The notes under the pieces: model-generated
The model's database searches: none
The model's input: the letters and a program-made list of their open reading frames with translations, nothing else
What the model was told of the DNA's origin: nothing
In this document: piece by piece, positions 32,249-41,347 of the stretch
Numbering within the stretch: position 1 is the stretch's first letter
Layout of the letters: every line of letters begins with the position of its first letter
Translations under genes and position numbers: made by a program
Assembly (NCBI RefSeq): GCF_029893585.1
Contig: NZ_JARXYX010000035.1
Span: 49,277 to 113,276 of the forward strand
Source: Streptomyces sp. LBL
GTDB lineage: Bacteria; Actinomycetota; Actinomycetes; Streptomycetales; Streptomycetaceae
Direction: 5' to 3'
DNA: 64,000 nt

Positions 32249-33325
32249 TCAGGTGTTCGTCGGCTGCCTCCTGAACGGTGCGGTGGCGGCCAACTGCCGG
32301 ACCAGGTCATGGGTGTTGAGCCAGTCCTGCCGGCTGCAAGCGGCGATGGCCAAGGGGGTCCACGGCGTCAGCAGCGTCGCGTTCAGCGGGTCGCTGTGGC
32401 GCTCGGACCGCTCGTGCATCGCGGACAGGATGCCGAGCAGTCCGGTGAGGTGGTCATGCAGGGTGCCGGCCTCCTCCGAGGTCAGATGCAGGACGTCGTG
32501 CAGGCCGAAGGCGGTGGTGAGCAACCCCTCGGTGCTGGGGTGGTGCTGTGCGGATGTGGCGGGTGCGGGTGCGGGGGCGGGGGCGTCCGCGTGGCGCGCG
32601 GACGGGAGGGGGATGCGTGCGCCGGCAGTGGCGCCCACGGCAGTGCCGTGCACACGGTTGGGAAGGGCCTCGGTCGGCTCCGTCGCCTGGGGCGGCACGG
32701 GCCGTGCCAGGTCTTTGCTTCCGTCCTTCGCGCGGGCGGGATATGGCGAAGCCGTGCTGGACTCTTCCGTCGCCGTGACCTCTGCTGCGGGGGCCTGGGG
32801 GTGCCCGTGCCAACGGATGAATCCGTCCGGCTCCTCCACAAGGAAACCTGTGGCGACCATCAGGTCGAGAAGCCGGTTGACCGCAGACTCGTGCCCCGGC
32901 CCGGGCAGCCGCCGCAGCAATGCCAGCTGCAGGCCGGTCCGGACGCCCGGACCGTCCTGTAGCCGCGCCTGTGCCGACCGGACGAACCACAGCTCGCCCC
33001 AGGCACGACGCAGGGCGTCGAGGCCCTCCTGCTCGCTGACCGACCAGGCCTGGGCGACGGACAAGGCCTGCGCGGTGGCCCGGTAGGTGCCGCGCGCGCC
33101 GGGAACCGGCTCCACCAGTCCGCAGTCCACCAGGAACTTCATCGCGATGCCGGTGCCCCACACACCGGTCCCGGCAGCCGCGGCGATGTCGCGGACGTGG
33201 CAGGGCTGCGGCAGCGCCCCGATGGCGGGGAGCAGCTTCAGGTGCGTGCCTGCCGGGATGCGGGGGTGAGGCAGCGGCGGCCGGGCAGCTGTGCCGGACG
33301 CGGGGCGGCTGCGTGACCTGGACAC
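32249..33325 (-). CDS. winged-helix DNA-binding protein of the transposition module
   Basis: 358 residues from GTG 33325 (AGGAG upstream; TTG 33340 also open). Residues about 35-85 look like a winged helix (HVRDIAAAAGTGVWGTGIAM then KFLVDCGLVEPVPGARGTYR). The middle is helical (LQLALLRRLPGPGHESAVN), the rest Pro/Ala/Thr-rich linker, and a helical end (DVLHLTSEEAGTLHDHLTGL). No known family. Divergent from an XRE gene with a palindrome between them. Confidence 0.5.
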   Translation of the reverse strand: MSRSRSRPASGTAARPPLPHPRIPAGTHLKLLPAIGALPQPCHVRDIAAAAGTGVWGTGIAMKFLVDCGLVEPVPGARGTYRATAQALSVAQAWSVSEQEGLDALRRAWGELWFVRSAQARLQDGPGVRTGLQLALLRRLPGPGHESAVNRLLDLMVATGFLVEEPDGFIRWHGHPQAPAAEVTATEESSTASPYPARAKDGSKDLARPVPPQATEPTEALPNRVHGTAVGATAGARIPLPSARHADAPAPAPAPATSAQHHPSTEGLLTTAFGLHDVLHLTSEEAGTLHDHLTGLLGILSAMHERSERHSDPLNATLLTPWTPLAIAACSRQDWLNTHDLVRQLAATAPFRRQPTNT

Positions 33326-33444
33326 GGAACTTCTCCTCAACTTGGCGTGTTGAGCGGATGGTTGTCGTACAGCGGTGGTGAAGCGGGTGGCTCGCTGCGT
33401 GTGCAGCTGGCCGCGACGTCATGGGTGTGCATCCCACAAAAGCC

Positions 33445-33460
33445 TGCTACTGTGATAGCA
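33445..33460. promoter_or_regulatory. palindromic operator between divergent genes
   Basis: TGCTA-CTGTGA-TAGCA, perfect 5-bp arms in an AT-rich patch, lies between the winged-helix gene and the XRE gene. A likely site for the XRE protein. Confidence 0.55.
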
Positions 33461-33551
33461 AGTGGTGGGCAGGCGCGCATCCCGAGCGTCCTTCCGTCAC
33501 ACTTGTCGCGTGGCTGAAGGAACGAGGCGTGGAAGAAGGCCGAGGGCGTTC

Positions 33552-33860
33552 GTGGTCGGCGGCATCTGGCCGCACGCCGTGATGGAGCCGCACCGCGGCG
33601 CCCTCGTCGCTCAGGTGGTCGCGCGCAAGCTCGCCGAGGCCATGGCGGAGCAGGAACTGAGCGCGAACGCACTCGCACGCAAGAGCGGCGTCAACCGGCA
33701 GGTGATCACCAACGTGCTCAACGGCGAGGTGTGGCCGGACATGGTCACCTTGGTCGACCTGGAGGGCGCGCTCGGCGTCATGCTGTGGCCCCAGCACGCC
33801 AAGTGGCGCATTCCGGCGCCCGGCGAGGCCCCCGACGGCGTCACGGACGAGATGCTCTGA
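33552..33860 (+). CDS. small XRE family regulator
   Basis: 102 residues from GTG 33552 with GAGGG upstream (ATG 33582 is an alternative). The HTH is KLAEAMAEQELSANALARKS then GVNRQVITNVLNGEVWPDM, with a short C-terminal extension. Divergent from the winged-helix gene; the palindrome at 33445 is its probable target. May keep the mobile module silent. Confidence 0.75.
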   Translation: MVGGIWPHAVMEPHRGALVAQVVARKLAEAMAEQELSANALARKSGVNRQVITNVLNGEVWPDMVTLVDLEGALGVMLWPQHAKWRIPAPGEAPDGVTDEML

Positions 33861-34207
33861 GCGGCCGCAAGTGGCGGAAACCCGGCATCGCGCACAGCGA
33901 GGCTGTGTGCGCGGGCGCGGCCGCAGGGGTAGAACGCGGCGGGAGGGGCGGGTGTGGCAGACCTGCGGTGGTGAATACGCATGACGATTCGGCACTCCAC
34001 GGGGCAAAGCGGATGGGCAGGGAGAGAGATGAGGCCGAATGCCAAACGCTCCCGGCCGGGGCCGGGTAGGGTCGGAAACGGCCTGTCTAGGTCACGCCGT
34101 CACCGCGGGCGCCCTTTCTGATTCGACCCAGGCGGGAGCTCCGCGGTGACGGCCACGGCACGTCAATGCAGCGTGACGTGCGGGGAGTTCAGGACGTTGA
34201 GGTCAGG
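33861..34207. terminator. convergent gap with two inverted repeats
   Basis: GCCGTCACCGCGG (34096-34108) and its exact complement (34141-34153) are 13-bp arms 32 bp apart; CACGTCA (34159-34165) and TGACGTG (34174-34180) form a second hairpin. Placed between two converging genes, they most likely stop transcription from both sides. No gene in the gap. Confidence 0.55.
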
Positions 34208-34903
34208 TCACACGGACTCCCAGTTCATGAGGGGGCGGTAGTAGACGTGGTGGTCGTCCTCGCGGGTGACCCGCTCCAGCGCACCGGACACGACCAGCGC
34301 CTGCAAGCAGTTGCGCAGGGCCTTGCGTGCCTTGGCCTCCTTGGGGATGCCCAGCGCCTTGGCGATCTCCTCGCTGCCCCACGGCGGTTCTGACTCCGGA
34401 CGCGAGGCGAGCGCCGTCAGGACGTTCTGCTGCGCCTTGCTCCGGATCGCGACCGTGGCCGGTCGTCGCGCCGCCTGCGGCTCGGGGGATGTCACGCAGG
34501 AGGCAGGGCCGGGGCCGGAAGGGTTCTCGGAGCCGGAGTGACTGTCGGACGTATGGGAGATTCCGGAAGCCGTCTCCCCGACCTTGCTCGCTTCTTCCTT
34601 GCCGTCCGGTACGAGGTGCAGGGATGCCTGGTGGGCTGACGGTCCGCGCGGGATTCCGTACCTCGCCGCGTGTTCCCGCATGTTCCGCAAGCGGGCGTCG
34701 ACGCCGAGCAGGCTTGCTGCCTCGTCGCGCAGGGCGCGGATCGCCTCGTAGGTCTCGGTCTCCTCGCGGAGGGACTCCTGCAGTCGGCTGATGGTGGTGC
34801 CGGACACCTCGAGCTTGGCGTCGCACTCGCGGACCACCTGCGCAGCCTCGTCGCCGGTGTCGATCGGCTGGCCGAGGAAGGCTTCCTGGTGCGTCATGGT
34901 CAT
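34208..34903 (-). CDS. coiled-coil plus winged-helix-like protein
   Basis: 231 residues from ATG 34903; the frame is open to 35038, but that part is AT-rich and non-coding in look. Residues 15-75 are a coiled coil (SRLQESLREETETYEAIRAL), followed by a Ser/Pro linker and a C-terminal helix-turn-helix-like domain (GSEEIAKALGIPKEAKARKA, ending DDHHVYYRPLMNWESV). Lies directly after the integrase-ATPase gene on the same strand, so it may be an accessory protein of it. Family unknown. Confidence 0.5.
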   Translation of the reverse strand: MTMTHQEAFLGQPIDTGDEAAQVVRECDAKLEVSGTTISRLQESLREETETYEAIRALRDEAASLLGVDARLRNMREHAARYGIPRGPSAHQASLHLVPDGKEEASKVGETASGISHTSDSHSGSENPSGPGPASCVTSPEPQAARRPATVAIRSKAQQNVLTALASRPESEPPWGSEEIAKALGIPKEAKARKALRNCLQALVVSGALERVTREDDHHVYYRPLMNWESV

Positions 34904-35143
34904 CACGGTAGGCCGTCGGGTAGCCACCTGTCTGCCAAATGAGGTACCAGAAGGCTGAATTGATGGCTGGAAACGAGGAGGCGTTGGCTTTTGTGACACC
35001 AAGTCCCCTTCGCTTCGCCGTAGTTCACCGAAGATCATGCTGCCATGGGAGGAGTCGTAGTCGCCTCGTCGCCTCTTTGCATCCGGTCTTGGCTGCTACG
35101 TTTTACTGAGGCTGTGCGGCTGAAGTTGGCCACCAGGGCTCAC
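34904..35143. other. AT-rich gap; small hairpin at the 3' end of the fusion gene
   Basis: CACTCA-TCTC-TGAGTG (35141-35156) overlaps the stop codon of the integrase-ATPase gene. The remaining 200 bp are AT-rich for this genome and probably contain the promoter of the coiled-coil gene. Confidence 0.4.
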
Positions 35144-37855
35144 TCATCTCTGAGTGTGCGACTCAAATCCACTGCCGGGCACCGGTAGCTCGGACAGCAG
35201 CCCGCCGGTCAGCTTCTCCGTGCCGTCCTGGATGGCACGCACCGCTGCGGCGCGGAGCAGGTAGGCAAGTCGGCCGACATTGCCGCCCGTTCGCCGGTAC
35301 AGGGTGTGGGACAGGGCGGACAGCGTGCCTGGCGGGTGCGCGCTCAGCCGGAGGGCTTGCTCGGTGTCACGCAGGAGCCGCGTCCAGGCCTCGTCTTCGG
35401 GAAGGTCGGCCAGCGCAACGGGCAGCAAGCGGCGGTGCGGGAGGCTGGCCAGGGACGAGGCCAGCAGGTCTGGCGCGTCGAGTGCCGCGTAGACGAAGGT
35501 GGCCGGCACCCGGTCGCACAAGAAGTCCAGGGTGTCGGCGGTCCTGGTCCGGGTCCAGCCGGGGCCTCCCAGGTGATGGGCTTCGTCGACGAGGATGAGG
35601 CTGGTACGTGCCTCCCGTAACGCGAGGCTGACACGGTGCGCGAGGTCGCTCGTCGTGGGCCCGCCGCGCAGCGGGACGCCCAGGGAGCGGGCCAGCTCCG
35701 CCATGAGCTGACGAGGTGACGTGGCGGGCGGCAGTCGGACATGGATCGCGGGACGCTGCCCGGCGGCGGGCGGCTGAGGCGCTCGCCGCAGGTGCTGGAC
35801 CGCGGCCTGCCTCAGGGCGGTCGTCTTGCCGGTGCCCGGCGGGCCGTACAGCAGGACTCCGTGACGGCTGCCCAAGGAGGCCTGGTTGAGGAGGACCGCC
35901 TCCTCGATCCGGCGTATGGCGGAGGCGATGGCCGGGGCCGGCAAAGGGAGTTGAGCGTGATAGGCGATGCGCGCAGAGTCGGTCCGGGCGGCTGAGCCGG
36001 CTTCGGCTGGCGTCGCGTCCTCAACCGTGATCGCCCGGGGAGACGCGGGGCGACCGGGCGCGGGCGACGCCGACCGCCCGGCATACACGGCAGCCTGCTG
36101 CAATCCCGCATGCCCCAGGGACTCTCGCAGCGTACCCGGCACGCCGGGCACCACCGGGGCTTCCAGCCACCGGCCCTCAGACCCCTGTACCCACACGCGG
36201 CGCAGGTCGTACGGATCCCAGCGCACCGGAACCTGCTGCCCGCCCATGGCACCCGTGGACCGCGAGGAACGCAGCGGATCCAGAGCCGGAGCGTCGTAGG
36301 TGCGGCCCGCCAGGTGCACACCAGTCGGCCCGATGACTCGGGTGGCCGCATCGAGCCGTTCGGCAAACTCCTGTGGAGGCAGGGGAGTGGGCGTCCACTG
36401 TGCGTCGGACACCAGGGACTCGTACCGCCCCATGGGCGTCCGATGTACGTCCGGGGGCGACGCGGCGACGGGGTCGTCGGCGTACGGCCACACGCGCGCG
36501 ACCCAGTAGTCCAGCAGTTCCTGGACCTCCTCCGCCGACCACCCGGACGTGCCCGGACCGCGGGGGGCGAACGTCAGCAGGTGGTCCGTGAACAGCGAGG
36601 CCGCTCGCGCCAGGGAACGTTCGACATCGCGCCGTTCCGGCTGAGTCCGGCTTGTCTGTCGTACGTGAATCCCCAGGCGTCCACAGCAATCGCGCAGCAC
36701 AGCCAGGCCCGGCCAGGCCGCGCTGTCGAGCACGAGAGCGGACGGGCGGACCAGCGGCGCCCGCTCCCCAGGCCCGAAGCCCGGCGCGTCCCCCGCCCCC
36801 CGGCCGCGATCCGGGCTGTCCAGGCCGGGCCACCGGTGGCGCTGGTCCTGGGGTACGCACATCCGTGCCAGCAGGGCCGGTCCCACGGACGGCAACGGCC
36901 TGGTGGCGAACACCACGGCCGTCAGGATGAGCCGAGTCGCCTCGTCCACCGCGAACAGGATCCCCAGACCTCCGTGAGACCCGTGCCCGTCATGAACCGG
37001 CACGGGCGGGTGCACCGTGCCCAGGTGCACACGTTCTCCCACCTGTGAAGCTCTGTCGCTCCCGGCCTCAGGCGCGGACGCCTGACGTGTCAACTCGGTG
37101 CACAACCGGTGGATCGCCGAGCGGGAGGGCGCGGACAACTCACCGCGGCCGATCGGCCCCGCCAGTCGCCGCGCGACCTCCGCCCGCACCCGCTCGCTTC
37201 CTGGCCGCCGCCCCGCGACGGGCGTCAGCACGATGTCCCGTACCGCCTCCACGATCCGCGGATCGAGCCGGGCCCCGGGTGCCTCTCGCCGCCCGGCTCG
37301 TCCGTCCACCAGACCGGCCACCCCCTGGGCCTGGTAGCGCTGCCGCTTACGCCGCACCGTGCGGGCCGAAACCCCAGTGCCCCCAATTTCCGTCAGCTCC
37401 TCAGCCTTGGCCTTCTCCCGCTCGGCCAGCGAGTGGCACGCGGGGTCGTACCCGGGACGGGGCCTCGCGTTGGGCGCGGCGTCGGACGGCAGCCCGGTGA
37501 GCACCTCAAGGATGTGCGACTCCCACCACAGCGCCCGCTCCAGGGACGCGTCACCGGAGCCATGCGCCGCTCGCCGGTGGTCGGTGCCGGCCACGGGCCG
37601 CAGCACGACGAAACCGGGGCTGAACAACAGCGCCAGCACGTCCGACTCGTGCTCGTGGCCGCATTCGTCCGTGAGCGTGACCTGCCGCCCGCGCACCGCC
37701 GTGATCGTGTACGCGGCACCGCCCCAGCGGACCTGGTCACCGACCGCCAGCCGGTCAGGCCACAGCCGTCCTTCCACCCCTTGACTCCGAACCCTTTGAC
37801 CTTGACTCCGAGCACGACAGGAACAGCCTGCTCCCACCTGGCTCTCGTACGCCAT
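35144..37855 (-). CDS. TniA/Mu-type integrase core fused to a TniB-type AAA ATPase
   Basis: About 903 residues from ATG 37855; the start is uncertain because the frame runs on to 38122. In order: an SH3-like segment (VGDQVRWGGAAYTITAVRG), a helical HTH region (GGTGVSARTVRRKRQRYQAQ), an integrase core with Asp in ALVLDSAAWPG (about 375) and Glu 35 residues later in ERRDVERSLA, a Mu-type C-terminal beta domain, then an ATPase with Walker A YGPPGTGKTTALRQA (about 671) and Walker B SLILVDEAHHLGG (about 755). In Tn5053/Tn7-like elements these are two proteins, the transposase and its target-selecting ATPase. The first catalytic Asp is not evident: its expected place reads VHLGTVHPP. ATPase motifs are intact. 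Confidence 0.75.
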   Translation of the reverse strand: MAYESQVGAGCSCRARSQGQRVRSQGVEGRLWPDRLAVGDQVRWGGAAYTITAVRGRQVTLTDECGHEHESDVLALLFSPGFVVLRPVAGTDHRRAAHGSGDASLERALWWESHILEVLTGLPSDAAPNARPRPGYDPACHSLAEREKAKAEELTEIGGTGVSARTVRRKRQRYQAQGVAGLVDGRAGRREAPGARLDPRIVEAVRDIVLTPVAGRRPGSERVRAEVARRLAGPIGRGELSAPSRSAIHRLCTELTRQASAPEAGSDRASQVGERVHLGTVHPPVPVHDGHGSHGGLGILFAVDEATRLILTAVVFATRPLPSVGPALLARMCVPQDQRHRWPGLDSPDRGRGAGDAPGFGPGERAPLVRPSALVLDSAAWPGLAVLRDCCGRLGIHVRQTSRTQPERRDVERSLARAASLFTDHLLTFAPRGPGTSGWSAEEVQELLDYWVARVWPYADDPVAASPPDVHRTPMGRYESLVSDAQWTPTPLPPQEFAERLDAATRVIGPTGVHLAGRTYDAPALDPLRSSRSTGAMGGQQVPVRWDPYDLRRVWVQGSEGRWLEAPVVPGVPGTLRESLGHAGLQQAAVYAGRSASPAPGRPASPRAITVEDATPAEAGSAARTDSARIAYHAQLPLPAPAIASAIRRIEEAVLLNQASLGSRHGVLLYGPPGTGKTTALRQAAVQHLRRAPQPPAAGQRPAIHVRLPPATSPRQLMAELARSLGVPLRGGPTTSDLAHRVSLALREARTSLILVDEAHHLGGPGWTRTRTADTLDFLCDRVPATFVYAALDAPDLLASSLASLPHRRLLPVALADLPEDEAWTRLLRDTEQALRLSAHPPGTLSALSHTLYRRTGGNVGRLAYLLRAAAVRAIQDGTEKLTGGLLSELPVPGSGFESHTQR

Positions 37856-37929
37856 GACGAGGGGCATCCTGCCCGACCTCGTACGCGCGGAACACCCCGT
37901 ACCGGTCGGGGACGTTCTCCGCGCCCCGC

Positions 37930-38427
37930 TCAGCACACCCCGAAGCGCCGCAGGTGAAGCCCCGGGGCGGGGAGCCCCGCGACCCTGCCGAGTCCGTCGA
38001 TGTACGGGTGTACGGAGCGGCGCAGTTCGCCCAGGGCCTCCGCGAACGCCGCGTACTCCTCCCACTCCGCCGGGGCGTGGCCGGGGTGCGCTCGCTCGTA
38101 CGCGGCCAGGCGCGGATGCCACACGGACAGGAACGGGCGAAGGCCACGGGTGAGGATGGCCATGGCCAGCCAGTGGACGGGCACGCCATTCGCCGAGGGC
38201 GGCGGGTCGGCCTTCGGCTGGTCCCGGTACATGGCGAAGAGGGCGTAGAGGGAGTTGAGGGTGTTCCGCGGCGTGCCGCCGCCGTCAGCGTCGAGCCGCC
38301 GCCCGATGCGCGGTGCGGCCTGGAAGAACATCCGGGTCGCGGCCTCCCGGGCCCTCGCGTCCGACGTGATCGTGAATTCGCCCTCAGGAAGCGTGACATG
38401 AGTTCTGCGCACGTGTGGGTGTCTCAC
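37930..38427 (-). CDS. helical protein with an LRPFLxxWHPxL motif, unknown function
   Basis: 165 residues. No clear ribosome site, so the GTG at 38427 may be read from a leaderless transcript. Central motif ILTRGLRPFLSVWHPRLAAYE followed by an acidic and helical part (AEWEEYAAFAEALGELRRSV). I have an impression of similar small Streptomyces proteins but cannot name a family. It precedes the integrase-ATPase gene on the same strand by about 75 bp, so they probably share an mRNA. Confidence 0.5.
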   Translation of the reverse strand: MRHPHVRRTHVTLPEGEFTITSDARAREAATRMFFQAAPRIGRRLDADGGGTPRNTLNSLYALFAMYRDQPKADPPPSANGVPVHWLAMAILTRGLRPFLSVWHPRLAAYERAHPGHAPAEWEEYAAFAEALGELRRSVHPYIDGLGRVAGLPAPGLHLRRFGVC

Positions 38428-38428
38428 C

Positions 38429-38440
38429 GTACGAACGTAC
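38429..38440. promoter_or_regulatory. palindrome at the start of the helical-protein gene
   Basis: GTACG-AA-CGTAC lies one base before the start at 38427 on the minus strand. It would overlap the transcription start and act as an operator. Confidence 0.45.
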
Positions 38441-38602
38441 CAACCTACTCAGGGGGACATCGACGAAAGGTGCCCACTGGGTGGCTCGACACCCGGGGAT
38501 GCTCCGCCTGCCCCCGAGGACATCTGTGAGACCCGCGGTTGAGCGGGAAGTGACCTTCCGGTGGGGTCGAGTTTTCGACATAGCGGCACCGGCGGGAGAA
38601 CT

Positions 38603-38920
38603 ATGGAGGCCATGAGTTCCTCCAACACCACGGTCCCGGTCACCTTCTCCGCGGACGAGTACGCGGCCGTCGCTGAGCAAGCTGCCCAGCGCGGCGTCCC
38701 CCTCGACACCTACATCCGGCAGGCCGCCGCCCAACGGGCCCACGACGGGAAGTCCAAGAACGCCTTGATCCAGGAGATCGCCGCACGGCGCGGGCAGAGC
38801 GTCAAGGAGCTCCTCAAGCCCGGCTTCCTCATCGACACCGACGACATCATCGACGCCGAGTTGGACCGGCGCCTGCCCGCGGCTCTCGGCACCCAGGCCG
38901 AGCCCGAGACCAATCGCTAG
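38603..38920 (+). CDS. ribbon-helix-helix-like small protein
   Basis: 105 residues from ATG 38603 with GGGAG four bases upstream. TVPVTFSADEYAAVAEQAAQ then GVPLDTYIRQAAAQRA has the strand-helix-helix pattern of CopG/Arc-type regulators and antitoxins. A second half (LIQEIAARRGQSVKELLKPG) is helical. No toxin gene follows. Its stop overlaps that of the frameshifted HTH gene on the other strand. Confidence 0.55.
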   Translation: MEAMSSSNTTVPVTFSADEYAAVAEQAAQRGVPLDTYIRQAAAQRAHDGKSKNALIQEIAARRGQSVKELLKPGFLIDTDDIIDAELDRRLPAALGTQAEPETNR

Positions 38921-39164
38921 CTCAAGCCGGCGACGTTCAGCACGTTTCGTATGTCGATCAGTGTCTTCCCGGTCCGTTCGGCAGTCTCCGGCACCGGCAT
39001 GCCGGCCCGGCGCTGAGCGATGATCGCGGCAGTGACCTTTCGGCAGGCCGCGACTCGGCCACGGCCTGCTCCAGCACACCCTGCTCACCCGTCATACCGT
39101 CCATCGTGACAGGACCCGGCGCCCGCTCCGTCGTCATCTGAACCGCCTGCGCCTCGTCGGCCAC
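38917..39164 (-). pseudogene. frameshifted small HTH protein
   Basis: One frame starts MADEAQAVQ and runs to GVLEQAVAES; the next frame gives AACRKVTAAIIAQRRAGMPV then PETAERTGKTLIDIRNVLNV and a TAG. Joined by a one-base correction near 39050-39056 they form one coherent 80-residue HTH protein. Disabled unless frameshifting occurs. Confidence 0.6.
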
Positions 39165-39255
39165 GGTTCGGAAGGCGAGCCCGGGGACGGGGACGCATCA
39201 CGGCGGTCCGAGGGATAGGCTCGTTCGTCTGCCGGGCCGGAATGGAGTGACCATT

Positions 39256-40602
39256 GTGAGCGTCTACGTCGCGACCATCGAGCAGGACGGACACGGCCGC
39301 TGGACGGCGTCCGCCGACGGCCTGACCGGGACCGGGAACGGCTACACCGCCGCCCGCGACACCCTCACGGACGCCCTGTTCGCCCGGGACGGCGAGGAAC
39401 CCGAGCTTCGACGAGACCGCACCGAGATCCCGATTCCCGGCCGCGCAGAACGCACTCCCGACCGGCTCCTGGCCCTGGTCGCCACCGAGTTGCCCGACCA
39501 GGCCGAGAAGCTCGCCAGCTCGCTTGAGAAGGCCCGCGGACTGGACGCGCGGGACGGCGAGGCGTTGGCGGTGACCGCGTGGTGCGTCGAGACAGCCGGG
39601 CTCATCGTCACCCACCGGGCCCGCCCCGCCGGCGAGGATGTCGAGCCGGCGTTCGTGCCCTGGACCAAGCCGGACCCGCGCGCCGGCAACGATGTGTTCC
39701 TGTCCTGCTGGAGCCCGCACCAACTCGACGACCTCCCCACTCTGACCAAGATCGCGGACGTCCCCCGCACGGTGCTGGGCATCCTTGATGCGCTCGCGCC
39801 GACCGAGCGGGTCCGGGCATGGCAGGAGATGACGACCGCCGAGCACGGGCCCGCCCTGGACCGGGCCATGGCCCGCTGGTGGAACATCGCCATGGTCATG
39901 GGGACCACCGCGCTGCAGCACACCGTGAAGCAGAGCACGAAGCGCCTGACCGCGGGAGACCGCGGCACCCCGGCGACCGACCTGCCCGCCAGCCGGGCCC
40001 TGGACGACCTCCACCACGACCTCACCGACGAGGAGCAGACCGCCCGGCGCACAGCCTGGGACCGCTCGCAGCGGGAACAGGCCGAAGCGCGAGATGCGCG
40101 CGAGGACGCCTACGTCGCCGACCTCGAACGTCTCCTGGCCGACGCCAGGCAGCACCGTGACATGCAGCTCGAGCACCGGCGGCGACGCCAGACCGTGAGC
40201 GATGCACGCTCCCGCATCGACACCCCGGCGCATGAATTCCCCATCGACACCGGCCTCTTCGCCCGCCTGCGCGACGGCCTGCCGATCACGATGCACCTGC
40301 CCGCCCGGCCCTGGCGCCACGTGACCACCGGCGAGTCCTGCCACTTCGTCTTCACCAGCGAGACCGAAGCCCAGCTCGCCCGCGTCACGAACGTTAGGCA
40401 CTACGACAGCATCGAAGCCTTCGACCACGCCGGCGAGCATGCAGGCACCGCCGGCACCACGCCCACCACCTGGAAAGAACTCGAGTCCTACCCCGCCCAG
40501 TGGGGCGGGATCATCACGCTGACCGCCACACCCACAGCCGAGCTGGTGCTGCACCACACCGCTCGGTCTCCGCTGCCGGAAGCAGCCGTCGAGCCGGAGT
40601 GA
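39256..40602 (+). CDS. hypothetical protein with coiled coil and ASCH-like C-terminus
   Basis: 448 residues from GTG 39256 (GTG 39247 is equally open; GGAG precedes the chosen one). The N-terminus (VATIEQDGHGRWTASADGLT) is a short beta domain; residues about 255-320 form a charged coiled coil; the end LRDGLPITMHLPARPWRHVT then GESCHFVFTSETEAQLARVT with a following YDSIEAF resembles an ASCH-type RNA-binding fold. That last assignment is tentative. Function unknown. Confidence 0.45.
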   Translation: MSVYVATIEQDGHGRWTASADGLTGTGNGYTAARDTLTDALFARDGEEPELRRDRTEIPIPGRAERTPDRLLALVATELPDQAEKLASSLEKARGLDARDGEALAVTAWCVETAGLIVTHRARPAGEDVEPAFVPWTKPDPRAGNDVFLSCWSPHQLDDLPTLTKIADVPRTVLGILDALAPTERVRAWQEMTTAEHGPALDRAMARWWNIAMVMGTTALQHTVKQSTKRLTAGDRGTPATDLPASRALDDLHHDLTDEEQTARRTAWDRSQREQAEARDAREDAYVADLERLLADARQHRDMQLEHRRRRQTVSDARSRIDTPAHEFPIDTGLFARLRDGLPITMHLPARPWRHVTTGESCHFVFTSETEAQLARVTNVRHYDSIEAFDHAGEHAGTAGTTPTTWKELESYPAQWGGIITLTATPTAELVLHHTARSPLPEAAVEPE

Positions 40603-40673
40603 CGCGGACAGCGTCCCCACCCGGCGCTGAGACCCGCTCCCGGGCTGTCCGGCCCAGGACACGGGTCGGCACA

Positions 40674-41201
40674 ATGATCGCGATGGCGACGAACAAGTAC
40701 GAGGACGACTGCGCGCACTGCCGACGTCGGCTGCCACCGGGAGCGGGGACGCTGCGCAAAGGCCGGACCGGATGGCTGGCCTACTGCCCTGCCGAGGCCC
40801 CTGACCCGCGGCGGCCGGGTCCAGTGCTCGAGCCCCGCAACCCGGACCGGCGGCGGCACGACCCACTGGCGGCATTCCTGCACGCCCGCTTGGACGAGGA
40901 CGAGGAAGGCACCGACGGCGACGGCACCTCCTGGCGGCACCACCCTCCTCGAAGCGGCACCGTCATCGACGACCACGACCAGCCCGTGCTGCATACCCGG
41001 CGCGACGTCGCCACCCACCTGGCCACCTGGAATCCGAACCATGTCCGGGAGAACCTCACGTCCCAGCGTCTGATCGTGGACCTCTACGAGGCCGCCAGCG
41101 GCACCGCAAAGGAAGCGCTGCACGACGCGGTCCGAGCACTCGCCATGACCTACTGGAGCCACCCCGACTTCGATCCGTCCTGGCTCCTGCGGGAATGGTG
41201 A
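40674..41201 (+). CDS. DUF6221 family protein with an N-terminal zinc ribbon
   Basis: 175 residues from ATG 40674 (ATG 40683 possible). DPLAAFLHARLDEDEEG and RDVATHLATWNPNHVRENLT, ending YWSHPDFDPSWLLREW, are typical of DUF6221, a family common in actinobacterial mobile regions. The preceding CAHCRRRLPPG...YCP looks like a zinc ribbon. No function known. Confidence 0.75.
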   Translation: MIAMATNKYEDDCAHCRRRLPPGAGTLRKGRTGWLAYCPAEAPDPRRPGPVLEPRNPDRRRHDPLAAFLHARLDEDEEGTDGDGTSWRHHPPRSGTVIDDHDQPVLHTRRDVATHLATWNPNHVRENLTSQRLIVDLYEAASGTAKEALHDAVRALAMTYWSHPDFDPSWLLREW

Positions 41202-41347
41202 CGCCCTCCGACCGCACCGCCCTCCACGCCTCATTCCGTCCAGCGGCGCAAGCACCGGAAAAAGCCCAACTCCCCTCCCTGAAACTTCACTTGAGGACTC
41301 TCGCGTTCCACCTTGCGGCTTCTGATGCATATATAGAGTTAGGAGTC

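Noticed and set aside
39247..40602. PIN or nuclease assignment for the 448-residue protein
   Set aside because: No set of conserved acidic residues in a suitable pattern; only a tentative ASCH-like end remains.
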